Part shown: in pieces, positions 22,661-34,892 of the stretch | How positions within the stretch are numbered: position 1 is the first letter of the stretch | Layout of the letters: each line of letters starts with the position of its first letter | Source: Agelaius tricolor | Taxonomy: Eukaryota; Chordata; Aves; Passeriformes; Icteridae | NCBI GenBank assembly: GCA_023055355.1 | Contig: JALJCS010000055.1 | Location: 310,001 to 374,000, forward strand | Direction: 5' to 3' | DNA length: 64,000 bases | Program-made: the position numbers and the translations under genes | The notes under the pieces: model-generated | Told to the model about the DNA's origin: nothing | The model's input: the letters and a program-made list of their open reading frames with translations, nothing else | Database searches by the model: none

Positions 22661-22738
22661 ACAAACCATGGCTCTGCCTTGATTTCCATCTAGTCTTTTT
22701 CAGTTCAGCAGGAAGTTTTCCTTTTACAGTTATGGATT

Positions 22739-23576
22739 GTATAAATAAGAAACTTGACTAGCCCAATATTTAAGCAGCAATCAATTTATTAATTAATATG
22801 GTAAAGTATGAGCAATACAGCACTGGCTACAGTGGGGGAAGTTTTCCCTCCAACTGCACACCCATAGTTGAGGCTTACAGGTATTTATAGGGGTACTCAT
22901 CAGCTTTCTCAGCAGTTTCTATTCCAATTCTTACTCATCAGCAGTTTCTATTCCCAAATTTTACATCACAATTCTATACACTACTGTGATTTAGTTTTTC
23001 TCAGAATGTATCCCAAAAGGAGTATCCCCAGATGGTGGTGGTCCGGTTTCCAAAAGAAGAAAGACGAATCCCATCTGGTGAGCTCCAGCTCTCCAGATGT
23101 GGGTTCTCCTTTTAATTGCAAAGACTATAAATCTCATAACAATAATGTCCAGCTTCCCTTGGTTGAAACTATAAATCCTTGAGGCGATGTTCATCTTCCT
23201 TTCTCAAGCTGTTTTTCTCTGCTTTATTAAGGACTTGAGATAAGCATGTTTCCTATATGTATATTCCAAAGCTATAGTTTCAAGGATACAAGCAATGTTC
23301 TAAAATTATACTTCAAAAGGTTATTATTGCAGAACTCTTTAAGATTAACTACAAGCAAGAAACAACATCCTTAATGCTTTAATGCCAATGCTCCTAAATC
23401 AACCAAGGTTAATTGCAAACAAAAGATGGGTTCAAAGGACTTCGTCCATGCTTTACTTTCTTCAGTTATTATTAGAATTCACAACTGTCCCATTGTCGGT
23501 CTCCACACATATCGCAATCACAAATACACACATTGCCTGCGTGAACCTGACACGACACACAGCTTTGTATTTCACA
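22739..23576 (-). mobile_element. Solo LTR (same family as 43470-44312 and 50225-51067)
   Basis: 838 bp starting tgtataaataagaaactt and ending ctttgtatttcaca, so TG...CA. It aligns end to end with the LTR at 43470-44312. On the minus strand it has the AATAAATTGATTG polyadenylation region. No convincing target-site duplication (flanks ggat and tccc). Confidence 0.75.
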
Positions 23577-23584
23577 TCCCCCCA

Positions 23585-24235
23585 TGTCCCCCTGTGTTCC
23601 CCCGGGCAGGGAGCTGCTCTGGCCCGGGATGGCCAGGCCCAGCCGCCGGGCCTCGCCGGCAGCGGGCAGGAGCCGGCCCGGGCTGCGGGACACGGCGGGG
23701 GTGCCCGGCTGCAAAGCAGCTCTGGCTCCCGCCAAGGAGCTGTGGGCAAGGGGCTGCAGCCGTGCGGGAGGAAAGCCGCTGGGCCAGCCCCTAACGCTGC
23801 CCCGCAGAAAGGAAGGGCAGGAGGAAGCTGACAAATGAGCCGCGAATGTGGCAGTGCAGAGATGAAGGGACAAGTGCCCTTGCGGGCCGGGGGTCGGGGC
23901 CAGCCCTCAGGCACGGCTCCGAGCGGCTCCTGAGCCGGCCTAAGGGCTGCCTGTAAGGATTGCAGGTGGCAGCCGAGAGCAGCAGCGCCGGCAGTGCCAG
24001 CCGGGCCCCACGGCCCTCTGCCCGTGCCTTCGCAGCCCGTGAGGGCCGCGGGCTCTGCAGCGCCGCTCCTGCTCCCACAGCCGGCCCGGAGCCTCAGGGC
24101 TGCCCCGCAGGCACCGCGGCAGCAGCAGCGGCCTCAGGGCCCGGCCCGGGGCTCCATCTGCTCAGCCCGGGGCCAGAGCCACAGCAGGGGGGAAGGAGCT
24201 GAAGGAGCACCAGGGAGCCCGGGGAGAGACAGGCT
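23585..24235. other. CpG-rich stretch
   Basis: About 650 bp of high-GC, CpG-dense sequence (for example gcccggcccgg, ccgcgggctc) immediately right of the LTR, similar in composition to MROH introns at 33.8-34.4 kb. Could be a CpG island of an unplaced promoter. No exon confidently seen. Confidence 0.35.
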
Positions 24236-24788
24236 GTGAGACAAGGCTCTGCCTATAATTTTAACAGTTTTTATTAACCGAATAACTATATACAACTTAC
24301 TTAATAACTATATACAAGTAAAAAGTCAAGTTTCTTATGACAATTGTCACAGGCATTTCTCGCTTTGGACAAGATGTCCCATGTCGAGGATTGGGTGCTG
24401 AGTCCTTTCCAGCTGGCCGGGGGCTGTTGATGTCTGGCGAGGCTGCAGAGGCTGCTCGAGCCCTGGGGCCCATGAGACCTGTCGAGGAGTTGTGCCTGGC
24501 TGGTGCTCTCCTGAGGCGGCAGGGCCTGGGGGTGAAGGGCAAGGGTGAGCCGCCACAGGTGCTGGCCCCAGCGCACCAGGACTCAAGCTCTTGTCCCACA
24601 CTGGGCATGGCCATTCTCCCACATTACTCCAGCTCCAAGCTCAGTTGCCCCATGTGCCAGTCCTCCTGCTCCATTCTGCCCCTTCCTTCTTACCCCAGAT
24701 GCAAAATACCCATGCCACGTTACCCAGCTCTGTACACAGAGCCCTACTCATCCTCCAGCTGTCATCCTGCAGATAATCAGCCCCCTGT

Positions 24789-24832
24789 CGTCATTGACCC
24801 CCTTGCCCTGACAGGCAAGGGGGTCAATGACG
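24789..24832. other. Perfect 19-bp hairpin
   Basis: The arms CGTCATTGACCCCCTTGCC (24789-24807) and its exact reverse complement (24814-24832) flank a 6-nt loop, ctgaca. It falls inside the putative last exon of the QRICH2-like fragment, ten bases from the stop codon. Confidence 0.9.
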
Positions 24833-25550
24833 CATCCTGTGTCCTGATTGCCGTGCGATGCTGGTCATTACGGCCCCTCGAGATGTGTCCATCACCGTGC
24901 AGCAGGGTCACACTGGGCTGAGGAGGAGAGGGGCAGCTGGCTGAAATGCAGGGCCCAATCCAGCACACCCCAATAATCCAACTCAGGTCTCTCTGGAGAC
25001 TGAAGGCACAGATTCCCCCTGGATAGTCAGCAATGCCATCAAGCCTCAGTCACCATTCTGTGTCCCCACCTTCTTCACACCTACCTTGTTGTGTACCAGG
25101 AGACGCTGCAGCTGTGCACTTGTATGTGGGGAAGCCTTGATGTTCTGCATCGTGGAGCTGCTGCTCTGATGGTCCCCAGAGCTCTGCGGCACACGGGGAC
25201 ACTGGCACGGACCAGCGGCCTCCTGTGGGATGGGGCAGAGGACACTCAGTGCCCAGGCCTGTGGCATGCAGGGCATCACCCTGCTGTGCCAGGGAGAGCA
25301 CTGGCAGTGCTGCCTGCAGGGGCATGTCCCTGCCTGCTCCTGTCCACCTGCCTGCTCCTGTCCACCTGCTGCAGCCCCAAGCCCATCCCACCAGGCTGGA
25401 TCTGCTGGCTCTGTCCCCACGGCCAGGTGTGCTGGCCATGGCACCAGGCAGGTCCCTGTGCACAGGACACCAACTGGCAGGAGCTGGGCTGTCCCAGCTG
25501 CAGGGATTGGTTTTGGGAACTCCTTTCACAGGAGGCACCCAATCCCCATC

Positions 25551-26234
25551 TGTAGGATTGATGGGGGTAGCACGGTCGGGACAAACGGAGACGAGAGATC
25601 TCTGAAGCCAGGTCGTGGACGGTTTATTGCAAAGGGCATGGGTGCAGGGCCCTGCTTGGAGCTGCCAGCTGCAGCTCAGAGCAGGCCTGAGAGAAGAGAG
25701 GGGTAGAGAGGATGAGAGGTTAAGAGAGTAAAAGCATAAGAGAGTAAAAGGGGTGTGAGGATAAAAGGTAAGAGCTAAGAGACAAGAGGTAAGAGTAAGA
25801 GCTAAGAGCATAGAAAAGTAAGAGCGAAGTTCCCGTTACAATACAATAAATGATCTTCTGTGTTGAATATTCTGATTCTCACTTAACCAATCTAGTACAA
25901 CATACAAATCCTATAGCATTTCCATACAGCCTATAAGAATCAGTACATTACCATACTGTGCTACATTTTAAACTCTAAAAACTACTCTTTGGACCCCTTC
26001 TGCAAAGCTGGCAGGGTCTGCTCAGACCCTTGGGCCTGCCTGCAAGCAGAGGGTTCTGTTTCATCAAAAGGGGATTACCTTCAGCCAGCCACACCGTTGT
26101 TTTCCCGTTGTTCAGTAACTAAGGGATCTCGAAGCTTTGCTTTCATTTCAATCTCGCTTATAGTTTCCATATTCTCAAAATCTTTTGCCAGGCAATCATA
26201 TTTATAAGGCTTTCCTGTTTCATCTTCCCCAACA
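25551..26234 (-). mobile_element. Solo LTR inside the QRICH2-like fragment
   Basis: 684 bp beginning tgtaggattgatggggg and ending cttccccaaca, so TG...CA. Flanks are cccatc and cccctc, a probable 6-bp target-site duplication with one change. On the minus strand it has AATAAACCGTCCACGACC followed by a short U5. The purine-rich run at 25690-25820 (gtaagag-type repeats) lies within it. Confidence 0.75.
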
Positions 26235-28067
26235 CCCCTCCAAGCCTGAGCTCAGACTGCAAACAGACACAGCTCATCAGATGTGCTTTCAGCAGCCTTG
26301 GGACAGAGAGATGGGCCAGACAGGGCAGTGCAAGGCAAGGAATGCAAAAGCCCCCAGCCCTGGGGCAAGCACTGGCCCTCCACAGCTGCCCTCTGCTCCC
26401 CTGCCCTACCCCGTCCCCCCAGGCTGCTCTGCCCCAGCCCAGGTGCAGAGCTACATTTTACACCTTGCTGTGTCAGGGCTGCTCTGCAGCCCAGGCACTG
26501 GGGATGTGTCCTCAGGGCCCTCACCTTTGGCTGGGCGGTGGCTCCTTGCTGGGGGGCATCGGCTGCAAATATGGGAGTGTCTCGGGGTACCTGGGGAGGG
26601 CAGGAGTCACAGGTGTGTGACAGGGGACAAAGAACCTGTTCCTGTTGGAGGCAGCACCCCCAAAGCCATGGGATTGCAGCCCATGGCATCCCGCTGCCTG
26701 TAGCCCTTGGGATGAGCCCCCACAGCCCCTGCTGATGGGCAGGGCTGCAGAGGGGGCTCCCCACATCAGCCCCTCCCAAGCAGACACTGTCCCCCTGTGC
26801 CCAGCACAGCAGGTCACTGCTGGCACCCATCTCCCCCCATGCCAGCCCCGCTGCCCCCGAGGCACTGGTGCTACTCACTGTCCAGGAACCCGCACGCTGA
26901 GCATGCGGTCACAGGACAGGCACGAGAAAGGGACTGGCAGCTGCCTAAGGAGCGGGAGGGAAGAGGGCTGGCTGAGCTCCTGGGGCCACAGCCCTGCAGC
27001 ACACAGGCAGCAGCTCCCTGCAGCAGCCAGCTGCTGGGCAGCTCACTGCACAGGGGCACGGCCATTGCAGGGTGAACCGTGGGCTCTTGAGCCTGTTTCT
27101 CCCCATCCCCAAGGTGCTGGCTGATGCCAGGTGAAGGGCACAGGCACCCATGCCACCATCCCAAGCAGCCCCTGCAGCACTTTCAGCCCCTCTCTGGCAC
27201 CAAAGCTCCCCCGTGTGCACGGCCAGGAGGGCAGGGCACGACCCAGCTCAGGGGCATGGTGTGTGACAGCCCTGCCTGGCAGGAGCAGTTGCCATCGCTG
27301 TCCCCAAAGCCATCAGAATCTCCATTGCACTCACTTCTTAATCCCAGCAGCATTTTCACGCAACAGCCTATCCTTGAGTTCCTCCATGTTCCTGTTCCAG
27401 GAGTCCTCCTGGTGTTTACAGAAAGTCTTCAGCTCCAGGCGATCCAGCTGTGAACAGGTGCACAGCCTCAGCCAGCGGCTCCAGGATGTGACATGGAGCT
27501 CTCCAGGGAAAAGCCTGGAGGGGGATCCTCAGAGGGATGCTGCCTCAGGCTGTCAAGTCCCAAAGGTGCCAGTTCCTCGTGGTGGGGACAAGGTACCCCT
27601 CACCTTGTCTTCAATTGCATCACTGAACTGCTGCTGGGTATTGTTCCAGTGCTGCTCCTGGCCTGAAATCTGGCTCTGCAACTCCTGCATCCTCTCATCC
27701 AGCTCCTCCATGTTCTCTTCACACTGGCTGCAATTGACTTTGCTGTCCAAGGCAGCTTTGTCCACCTTCTAGCAGAGGGGAAGGGCAGGAGAGCTGTGGG
27801 GAAAGGGATGAGGAACGCCAGACAGGGCCAGCGTGTGAGGAGCAGAGGGAGGAGTGCTTCTGAGACAGAGTAGAAATTCTCCAGAGTAGAAATCCATTTT
27901 GATTTAGGTGAAATGTACATCTTTGAGTCTGTGGTTAGAAAACATAGCTATATAGCCTGACTGGAAAGCCTAGGCTCAGGGAAACTGATTCAGTGAAGGA
28001 CAGAGATAAGGGGTGGGGGAGTACAGGGGGCGGGACAGAGGGTGATAAAGAGAGACAGAGAGACTGC

Positions 28068-28345
28068 TGTGAAAGCAGGTCAACCTCACCTAAGAATTCT
28101 TTCTGATAAAGAAGAACTAGTGGCAAATGTCACGCAAAATTTGTAAAAATGAATATGTATGGACCTATTGTGAAATTGTATGGATATGTATTTGAGAGGA
28201 GGATAAAAAGGGACCTGAAGTTCCCAGAGGTACGCATGCCTTTTAAGGAAAGTAATCTCTGCATGCATCCGGCGCTGTAATAATAAACATACCTGCTTTA
28301 CAACTTACACAAAGTTGTGGAGTTTTTGGCTATCTCCGCAAAACA
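28068..28345 (+). mobile_element. Solo LTR, plus strand, borders approximate
   Basis: TATA-like ggataaaaagg near 28201, polyadenylation signal aataaaca near 28281, and a short R-U5 ending ctccgcaaaaca. The start tgtgaaagcagg at 28068 is inferred from the LTR pattern. No target-site duplication confirmed. Confidence 0.55.
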
Positions 28346-29070
28346 GACCCCTTTTGGAGGTTTCCTCCCAAAACTTGCCCTAAGCCAGCACAGTCATCAT
28401 GAAAATTTCACCAGTGGCATAATTTCCTGCTGGCAAATCTTGTGACAGAAGCTTGATCTTGTTCTCCATGAGACATTCTTGGGAAGAGAGACAGGAGAAG
28501 ATTCCTGGAAAACTGAAACAGCTTTCCAGAAGGGAAATGAAAATGAAAGAAACAATCCAAGATCTTTTCCTCTATTTATTTCTATGCTCCCCTTTTCCAT
28601 ATTGCACTACTTCTCCATCCCAGGAATTCCAGATGCACCGCACCTCTAAGATCGGTGACTTAGTGATTTTTAGACACTTGAAAATACCATGAGCCACACA
28701 CAGTTTTCCTTCCCCTGGTTTTACTGGAAGGCAAGACTGGAGATGTAAGTGCAGTGCTTGGGTCAGGTAGGAATCCTACACCAAGGGAAGGTGGCCCAAC
28801 AGTGTTTGACCCTCAGCCAGGACAATGCAGAGCAGCAAGCAAGGGGATTGCTGTGCCAGTGTGCAGGAGTCAGGGCTCTGCATCTGGGCTCACCGCTGCA
28901 AAGTTCCCGTGTTTGAACAGACTCAGGGCGGGTGCCCGGGGCGCGCGGGGGTCGAACGTGAGGCTCGTGGGGCGAGCGGGGAACGGACACGGGGACGAAC
29001 GGCCCCGGTGCTTCAGTTGCAGCGGCGGCAGCAGCAGCAGCGGCGGCAGCAGCAAAACAGATATTTTAGA
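28346..29070. other. Intergenic, trinucleotide-rich right end
   Basis: No gene supported. 29023-29055 is a (GGC/AGC)n-type imperfect run (ggcggcagcagcagcagcgg). Confidence 0.4.
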
Positions 29071-29283
<213 letters not shown>

Positions 29284-29289
29284 CCTTCT

Positions 29290-29860
29290 GTTTTTCTTTC
29301 TCTCCCTTTCCCGCGGTCGGGCACCCTTCTCTCGGGGTCCCTTGCCCGGCGTCCCTCTCCTCTCCCCGCCTCCCACTCCCCTGCCGGGCCGGGCCATGCC
29401 CCCGGCCCCGGGCGGGGCTGCTCCGTGCCCGGCCCCGCCCGTCCCGCCGCGGTCTCGCCTCCGCCCGGCTCTGGCCGTACTGGCGGTGGCGCTGCTGGGC
29501 GGGCGTCAGTGCCTGGTGCGGGGGCGGCATCGCCACCCTTCGGCTCCGCCTGGCCCGAGCCTGGCCCCGGACCCGACGCAGGGTCCAGTCCCGGCCCCGG
29601 CCCCGACCCTGGCCCTGGCTCCGGCTCCTCCCGGGGCCCGCGGAGGACACAGGCGGCGCGGCCGCTGCCGCCGCCTCCGCTGGGGCTTCCCCGGCCCGAG
29701 CTCCGCCGCTCGGCAGCGCGGCCGCCGGCCCCGAGCCTCCCGTGCCGCGTTCCAAAGAGCGAACGCCTGGGCATGGCCGGCCCGGGGCGGCTGAGGGGCG
29801 CTCGGGGGCCGTTGCTGGCCCCGGGCCGAGCTCTGATAGCCGCGTCCCGCCCGCAGGGAA
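29290..29860 (+). promoter_or_regulatory. CpG island / probable promoter of the left MROH-like gene
   Basis: Very GC- and CpG-rich (ggccccgcccgtcccgccgcgg), with several GC boxes (ccccgccc-type), just upstream of the first coding exon. No TATA box seen. The transcription start cannot be placed from sequence alone. Confidence 0.55.
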
Positions 29861-32800
29861 GGCGCACGAGGCCCTGCAGGAGCGGCACCGGCTGGGTTCG
29901 CTGCTGGGCCGCGCTGCAGTCACAGACATGGAGCAGAGAGCGCCGAGAGTGCGCAAGCTGGTCAGGCTGGAGCAGGAGGAGGTGGACGAAGGCCCTGGAG
30001 CTGGCCCAGCACAGGGGACCGAGGCGGTGCCCTTCCATCCACCGCAGGAGGGTGAGTGGCAGAGCTGGGCTGCAGGGCTGGAGCCTGCAGCCAACGTGGC
30101 CCCATCCCATCCCATCCCATCCCATCCCATCCCATCCCATCCCATCCCATCCCATCCCATCCCATCCCATCCCATCCCCTGGGGAAATGCCCAGGGACAG
30201 GACGGAAGAGGGGCCGGGCAGACACCCCACAGGGGCCGTGCTCCATCCCCCTGGAGCATTCCGGGGCTCTCCCTGCCTGGGCAGCGCAGGGCTGGGCTGT
30301 GTTCTCCGGCCTCTCCCGCAGCCCCTCAGCTCTGGCTGGGCTCACTCTTTGCCAGATGCAGCCCTGGAGCGCACACAAGGGCAGGAATCCAGCCGTGGCC
30401 GCTTCCGCAGCACAGCGCAGGTACCTGCAGCCACCCCCACCTGGGCTGGGCCTGCTGTCCCTGCTCAGCCCAGCACCGTGTGTGTAGCACTCCATGCAAC
30501 ATCCTTGGCTTCTTGCCCTTCTCCTACAGCTCGTTTGCAACTTCATCCAGAGCATTCGGCAGGAAGAGACCAGCACCATGGGCACTGGGCTCAGAGCTCA
30601 CTCTGAGCTCCTCAATCATGAGACCAGTGCCACCCTGCTCGATTTGCTCCTGGAGAAGGGTGCTGCCAGGCCAGAACAAGTGAGCAGCCTGGGGCCAGGC
30701 TTCAATTCCCCCATGAGTCCCGTGGCTTCCCCAGCCAGGCCTGCTGGTCCCTGGGAGCCTTTGAGGCCATGGCAGTGCGCTGGCAAGTGAAGCATTCTCT
30801 GGGGACCCTGGGGACATCGCTCCCTCTGGCAGCTTACCAAGTCTCCCCGTGCCTTCTCCAGGTGCCCGCCATGGTGAGGTACATTCACCGATGGCTCCTG
30901 GCCAATGATTCTGCCGAGCACAGGCTGGACAAGGCCCTGCTGGATCTCACCAGAGCACACCCGGGTGACGCAGTCGTGACGCTGCTGCGTGTGGCCCCGT
31001 CCTGTGACAGGTATGGGGCCCACCTGCCCAGAGGGCTCAGGCCTCCCCAGCCCATCACCCTGTACCGCCTGGCCCAGGTGTCTGACCAACAGAGAGTTCC
31101 AGGGCCGTCTGGCTGCTGCCTTTCCCAGCCCTGGCACGTCAGCCCCCAGGCTGCTGCCATGCTCCCTTGCCACCCCTCAGGGCTCTTCCCCCACAGGGCT
31201 GGGCTGCCTGGGTGCTGCTGGCGAGGGCCAGTGGGCAGAGGCAGAGCTGGTGGTCAGCCCGGGCCCCTAGGGATGCCCAGGCCACGGTGCTGTGTCTGAG
31301 ACCACCCTGAGACAGAGCTCTAACCCCACAGAGCTGCTTTGACCATGTGGAAGAGCATCATGTGCTCGCCCAGGACTGCGGAGCCAGTGCAGCTGATCCT
31401 CCTGGATGTGCTGGGGAGCTGGCCCAAGCACAGCACGTGCACCTCTGATGGGGACAAAACGGGTGTCTTTGGCCTGGCTGTGAGTTTCTGCAAGTGGCCT
31501 TTGCTGGCCCCAAGGCCGCCTCTCCAGCAGCTCTCCATCCTCCTTCCCCCACTGCATCTGCCTGCCTCAGGCGCTGGCCTGAAGCCCGGCCCAGGGGCAG
31601 CTTCAGGCCCAGCAGGCCCCGTGCTCCCCCTGCATCTCTCTGGGCCTCTCCCTGCCAAGCTTGGGCCCTGCCACATGGACACCTCAGCACTGAACACTGT
31701 CTTGGGGGGCTTTGTCCCTTGCAGGCAACCGTGGTGACGTGGAAGATCCTCCAGGAGCCCCCTGTCCCATATGTAGTGGCTCCGTATTTCCCCCGCCTAT
31801 TTTTGCATCTGCTCTTCCAAGTTTTCTTCAGCACAGAAGAGATGCCAGAGGAGGTCAATACCTTCTGGAAGGGATGCCAGGAAGAGCACAGCCTTGCCAC
31901 CAGCCCCAACAGGTGCTCCATGCCAGTCCTCCTGTCCCTGCCACGTGGCCTGCCAAGGAGCCAGTGCTGCCAGTGTGACCTGGACTTTGCTGTGCACACA
32001 GGTTTGCAGTGCAGACCCTGAAGTCCCTGCTCTGCCTTGTCCAGTGTGAGCACGTGGTGGTGTCAATGGAAGGCAAGCGTGGCTGGGACACGCTGCTCTG
32101 CGTTGATACCCACCACTATGCCGTGGCTCTGCTGGCCAGGTGAGACCCCACTTGTCCCCATTGCTCCCGGCATTTGTGCCCTGTGCCCGGGCTGTCCCAC
32201 ACGGTCCCCGTGGCTGTGAGCCAAAGGGACGAGGGACAGCCAAGCAGACTGGGAAAGGCTGGCAAAGGAGGGTGCCCAGGAGTGGCCACATCTCAAAGGG
32301 CCCAGGTCCCATGGCAGGGTGGTGGGGAAAGACAAGAACCGTGTGAGTCAGTGCTGGGAGAGGCTTCCCCCCCCGGCTCAGGGTCTTAGTGCCATTTTCC
32401 ACCTTCCAGGGAGATACGCCATGCATCCAGGCCCTTGTGTAAAAGGATCTTATGCTGCCTCCTTGAGATGCTCAGCAAAGAGATGCCATACTGGGATTTC
32501 CCTGCCCTGGCATTCCTTGTGGAGGTGAGCCCAAAGGCCAGCATGACCTGGCTGAGCTGCCTCCCAGCTCTCTGCTCTCTCGTCACCGCAGCCGCCTGGG
32601 ACGGTGCCCGTGCCCTGCGCTGCTGCCTGGGCCCAGCCCTGTGCGGCTCCGGGCTCCTGCCAGCCGGCTCCTCCGTCACTGGCCTGTGCCTTTCAGCTCC
32701 TCGAGTGCCTGGACTTGAGGGAATGCAGGGACAGCATCATGGATCTTGTCTTGTCATGGCACCTGCAGAGGGAGCGCGCAGACATTGGCAGCCAGCTTCT

Positions 32801-34892
32801 CAGGGCCCTCCTCCCGCTCAGGGACCATTCCCTGCTGGTGAGAAGGGGGCAGTGGCTGAAGCCCTGCAGGCAGCGCGGGGCTGGGCAACGCAGTCTCTTG
32901 GCCTTGCCTGGCCTTTGGGTTCTGGGGCAGCTGCTCCCAGCTCTCCTGCCTCCTGCTTCAGCTGCCCGAGTGCTTCAGGACAGTCCTTTGGCCTCTGGGC
33001 CCTGCAGCAGCAGGGTGGCCTTTCACAAACTTGCCTTCCGCACAGGCCGAAAGAATGTGGAGCCTGACCGAAAGGCTCGTGGAGCTCCTGCGGGTCAGGA
33101 TGACCACCATGCTACTGGGATATCTGTTCCTGGATAATGGTGCCCGCATACCCAGCCCCATCACCCTGCATTTGGCTAACGTGTTCCTGCCACTCTTTGA
33201 CTACGTAAGGCTCTGTGTCCCCAGCCACGGCCACTGGCTGCTGCCCGGACACTTGGTGCCCTGTGGAGATGCAGGCCTGCACCAGTGTGGGCCAGAATCA
33301 CTGATGCTGAGCTCTTGCTGCCTTCCTGTTCTACAGGGTGATAGCCAGGTGCAGCAGCTCTCCATGATTGTCTTTCACACCTTGATGTCTGCTGTAGAAG
33401 AAGAAGGAAAGAAGCCCCTGATGACACAAGTGTGGCAGAGCCTGCTCCCACTGCTCTTCCACTGCCATGATGAGAATCTGCGTGTGGCACAGGTGAAGAC
33501 TTGTGGGCTGCTGCTGTCCCCCTGGCAGGGGGCTCGGCTGCCTCCTGCCCTGCGCCTGCTGGACTGCAGCCTCCTCCAGGCTGCGGCTCCTGTGCCCTGG
33601 GCTCTGGGGCCATCTCCGCATCTCTGCTGCTCTCCAGACTTCTCGGGAAACGCTGCTTTGTGCGGTCAAGTTCCTGAAAAAAAAAGATCTTGAAAAAAGT
33701 GTGAAGAAAGAGAAACTCTGGAAGTTCGCTGAGCTCCTGGTAAGGAGGGCCTGCAAGCCCCAGCCTCAGCCTGGAGAAGGCCCCTGAGGGCAGTGCTCAG
33801 CGTGCGGGGCCGGGCAGCTGTGCCCCTGCCCGCTGCTGCAGCCAGAGGCCGTGCGGGCTCTTCTCCAGGCTCCCGTGGGCCCGAGCCGGGTGCCCATGGA
33901 GCCCAGCCCGGCGGGGCTGCGGGCCGGCACCGCGGCTCCCCGGGCAGCAGCCCGCCCTCTGCCCCCTGCCCTCGGGAACCCTTGGCCGCGCCCTCAGGGC
34001 TGTGCGGGCAGGGGAGGCCGGGGCTGGGCGCAGGCAGCGCCCGGCCCAGGGGCTGAGCCCGCGCCAACCCTTCCCTCCTGCTGCTCTCTGCAGCTGGCAG
34101 AGGACAGGAGCCGAGCGGCCGAGCACCTGCGCCGGGCCCTGCGTTACCTGCAGAGCCCACAGGAGCCCCTGCGAGAGGCGGCCGTCAGGTTCATGGGTGA
34201 GCCACGAGCCCGGGCTCCCTCCCCGGCCCGCCGCAGCTCGGCCCCGGCCCCGCCTGCTGCCCCGGCAGCGCCAGCCGGGCCCGGCGCCCTGGAGCCCCGC
34301 CTGACCTGGGCATTGCTGCTGCCGCCCTCTGGCAGCCGTGCCCTGGGGCGGCAGCGTGCGCCAAGGGCCGGGCTGAGCCCTGCCGGGCCAGCAGCCCGTG
34401 TGGCCACAGCGCCGGCAGCGCCGCTGGCAAGGAGCTGTGCCGCTGGTGCCGTGACAAGCTCTGTGTTCACAGGCATGGCCGGGCGGCACCTGAGGGGGCA
34501 GCAGCGAGAGCTGCAGCTGATCTGCACTGGTGAGCGAGGCCAGCGGGCTGGCAGCGGGGGCTGCCGGGGGAGAGCTGCAAGCCCTGTCCCGGCTGCAGAG
34601 GGCTCTGCTCCCGTGGCCAGAGCACACGGAGATTTCAGGGCCACGTGGGCCATTGGTGGCCAGCAGCTTCGGGCTGATCCCCTTGCTCCCTGCTCCCTCC
34701 TGGCCATGGCAAGAGCCGGCTGGGATGGCCCTTGCAGGGGGCTCTCCTGGGCTCCCCACAGATCCGGCTCTGACCGTGGCTCTGTTCCTCTCTCTTACAG
34801 ACCTGGAACGCCTGACGGAGGACGTGAGCAGTGCCGTGTCACAGCTGGCACTTGAAACACTGCATGTCCTCCAGGCAATAGAGCATGGGTGA
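29742..34892 (+). CDS. MROH-like (maestro heat-like repeat) gene, left copy, at least 15 exons
   Basis: Coding exons with gt/ag borders and matching phases: (29742 or 29857)-30051, 30356-30420, 30530-30679, 30862-31010, 31332-31479, 31725-31912, 32002-32139, 32410-32524, 32697-32837, 33046-33204, 33337-33492, 33638-33739, 34094-34196, 34473-34529 and 34801-34892. The protein is an array of HEAT-like helix pairs with typical MROH strings (VPAMVRYIHRWL, LLDLTRAHPGDAVVTLLR, APSCDRAALTMWKSIM, LLPLLFHCHDENLRVAQ). The MROH family is testis-biased and poorly understood. The start is uncertain: Met at 29742 is in frame with the second exon without an intron. The stop (TGA 34890-34892) is premature relative to the right copy, cutting about 36 residues. 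Which MROH member it is cannot be decided by eye. Confidence 0.8.
30101..30178. repeat. (CCCAT)n pentanucleotide microsatellite in MROH intron
   Basis: About 15 perfect units of cccat between coding exons 29857-30051 and 30356-30420. It lies outside the right arm, which leaves the window before this point. Confidence 0.95.

Larger units (their letters stand above)
24777..27768 (-). pseudogene. QRICH2-like: QRICH2-like gene fragment (C-terminal exons)
   Basis: Four minus-strand exons with good splice sites and consistent phases are 27604-27768 (KVDKAALDSKV, coiled coil), 27335-27447 (LDRLELKTFCKHQEDSWNR), 26879-26944 (FSCLSCDRMLSVRVPGQ, CxxC) and 26525-26590 (YPETLPYLQPMPPS). They follow the order of the C-terminal conserved domain of glutamine-rich protein 2, a sperm-flagellum protein. 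Two likely further exons are 25085-25222 (ASPHTSAQLQRLL) and 24777-24917 (VTLLHGDGHISRGR, then stop). The phase between 26525 and 25222 does not join, so an exon is missing there or the copy is broken. A solo LTR (25551-26234) lies in that interval. Upstream exons, including the Gln-rich part, are absent. Probably a truncated duplicate. Confidence 0.68.
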
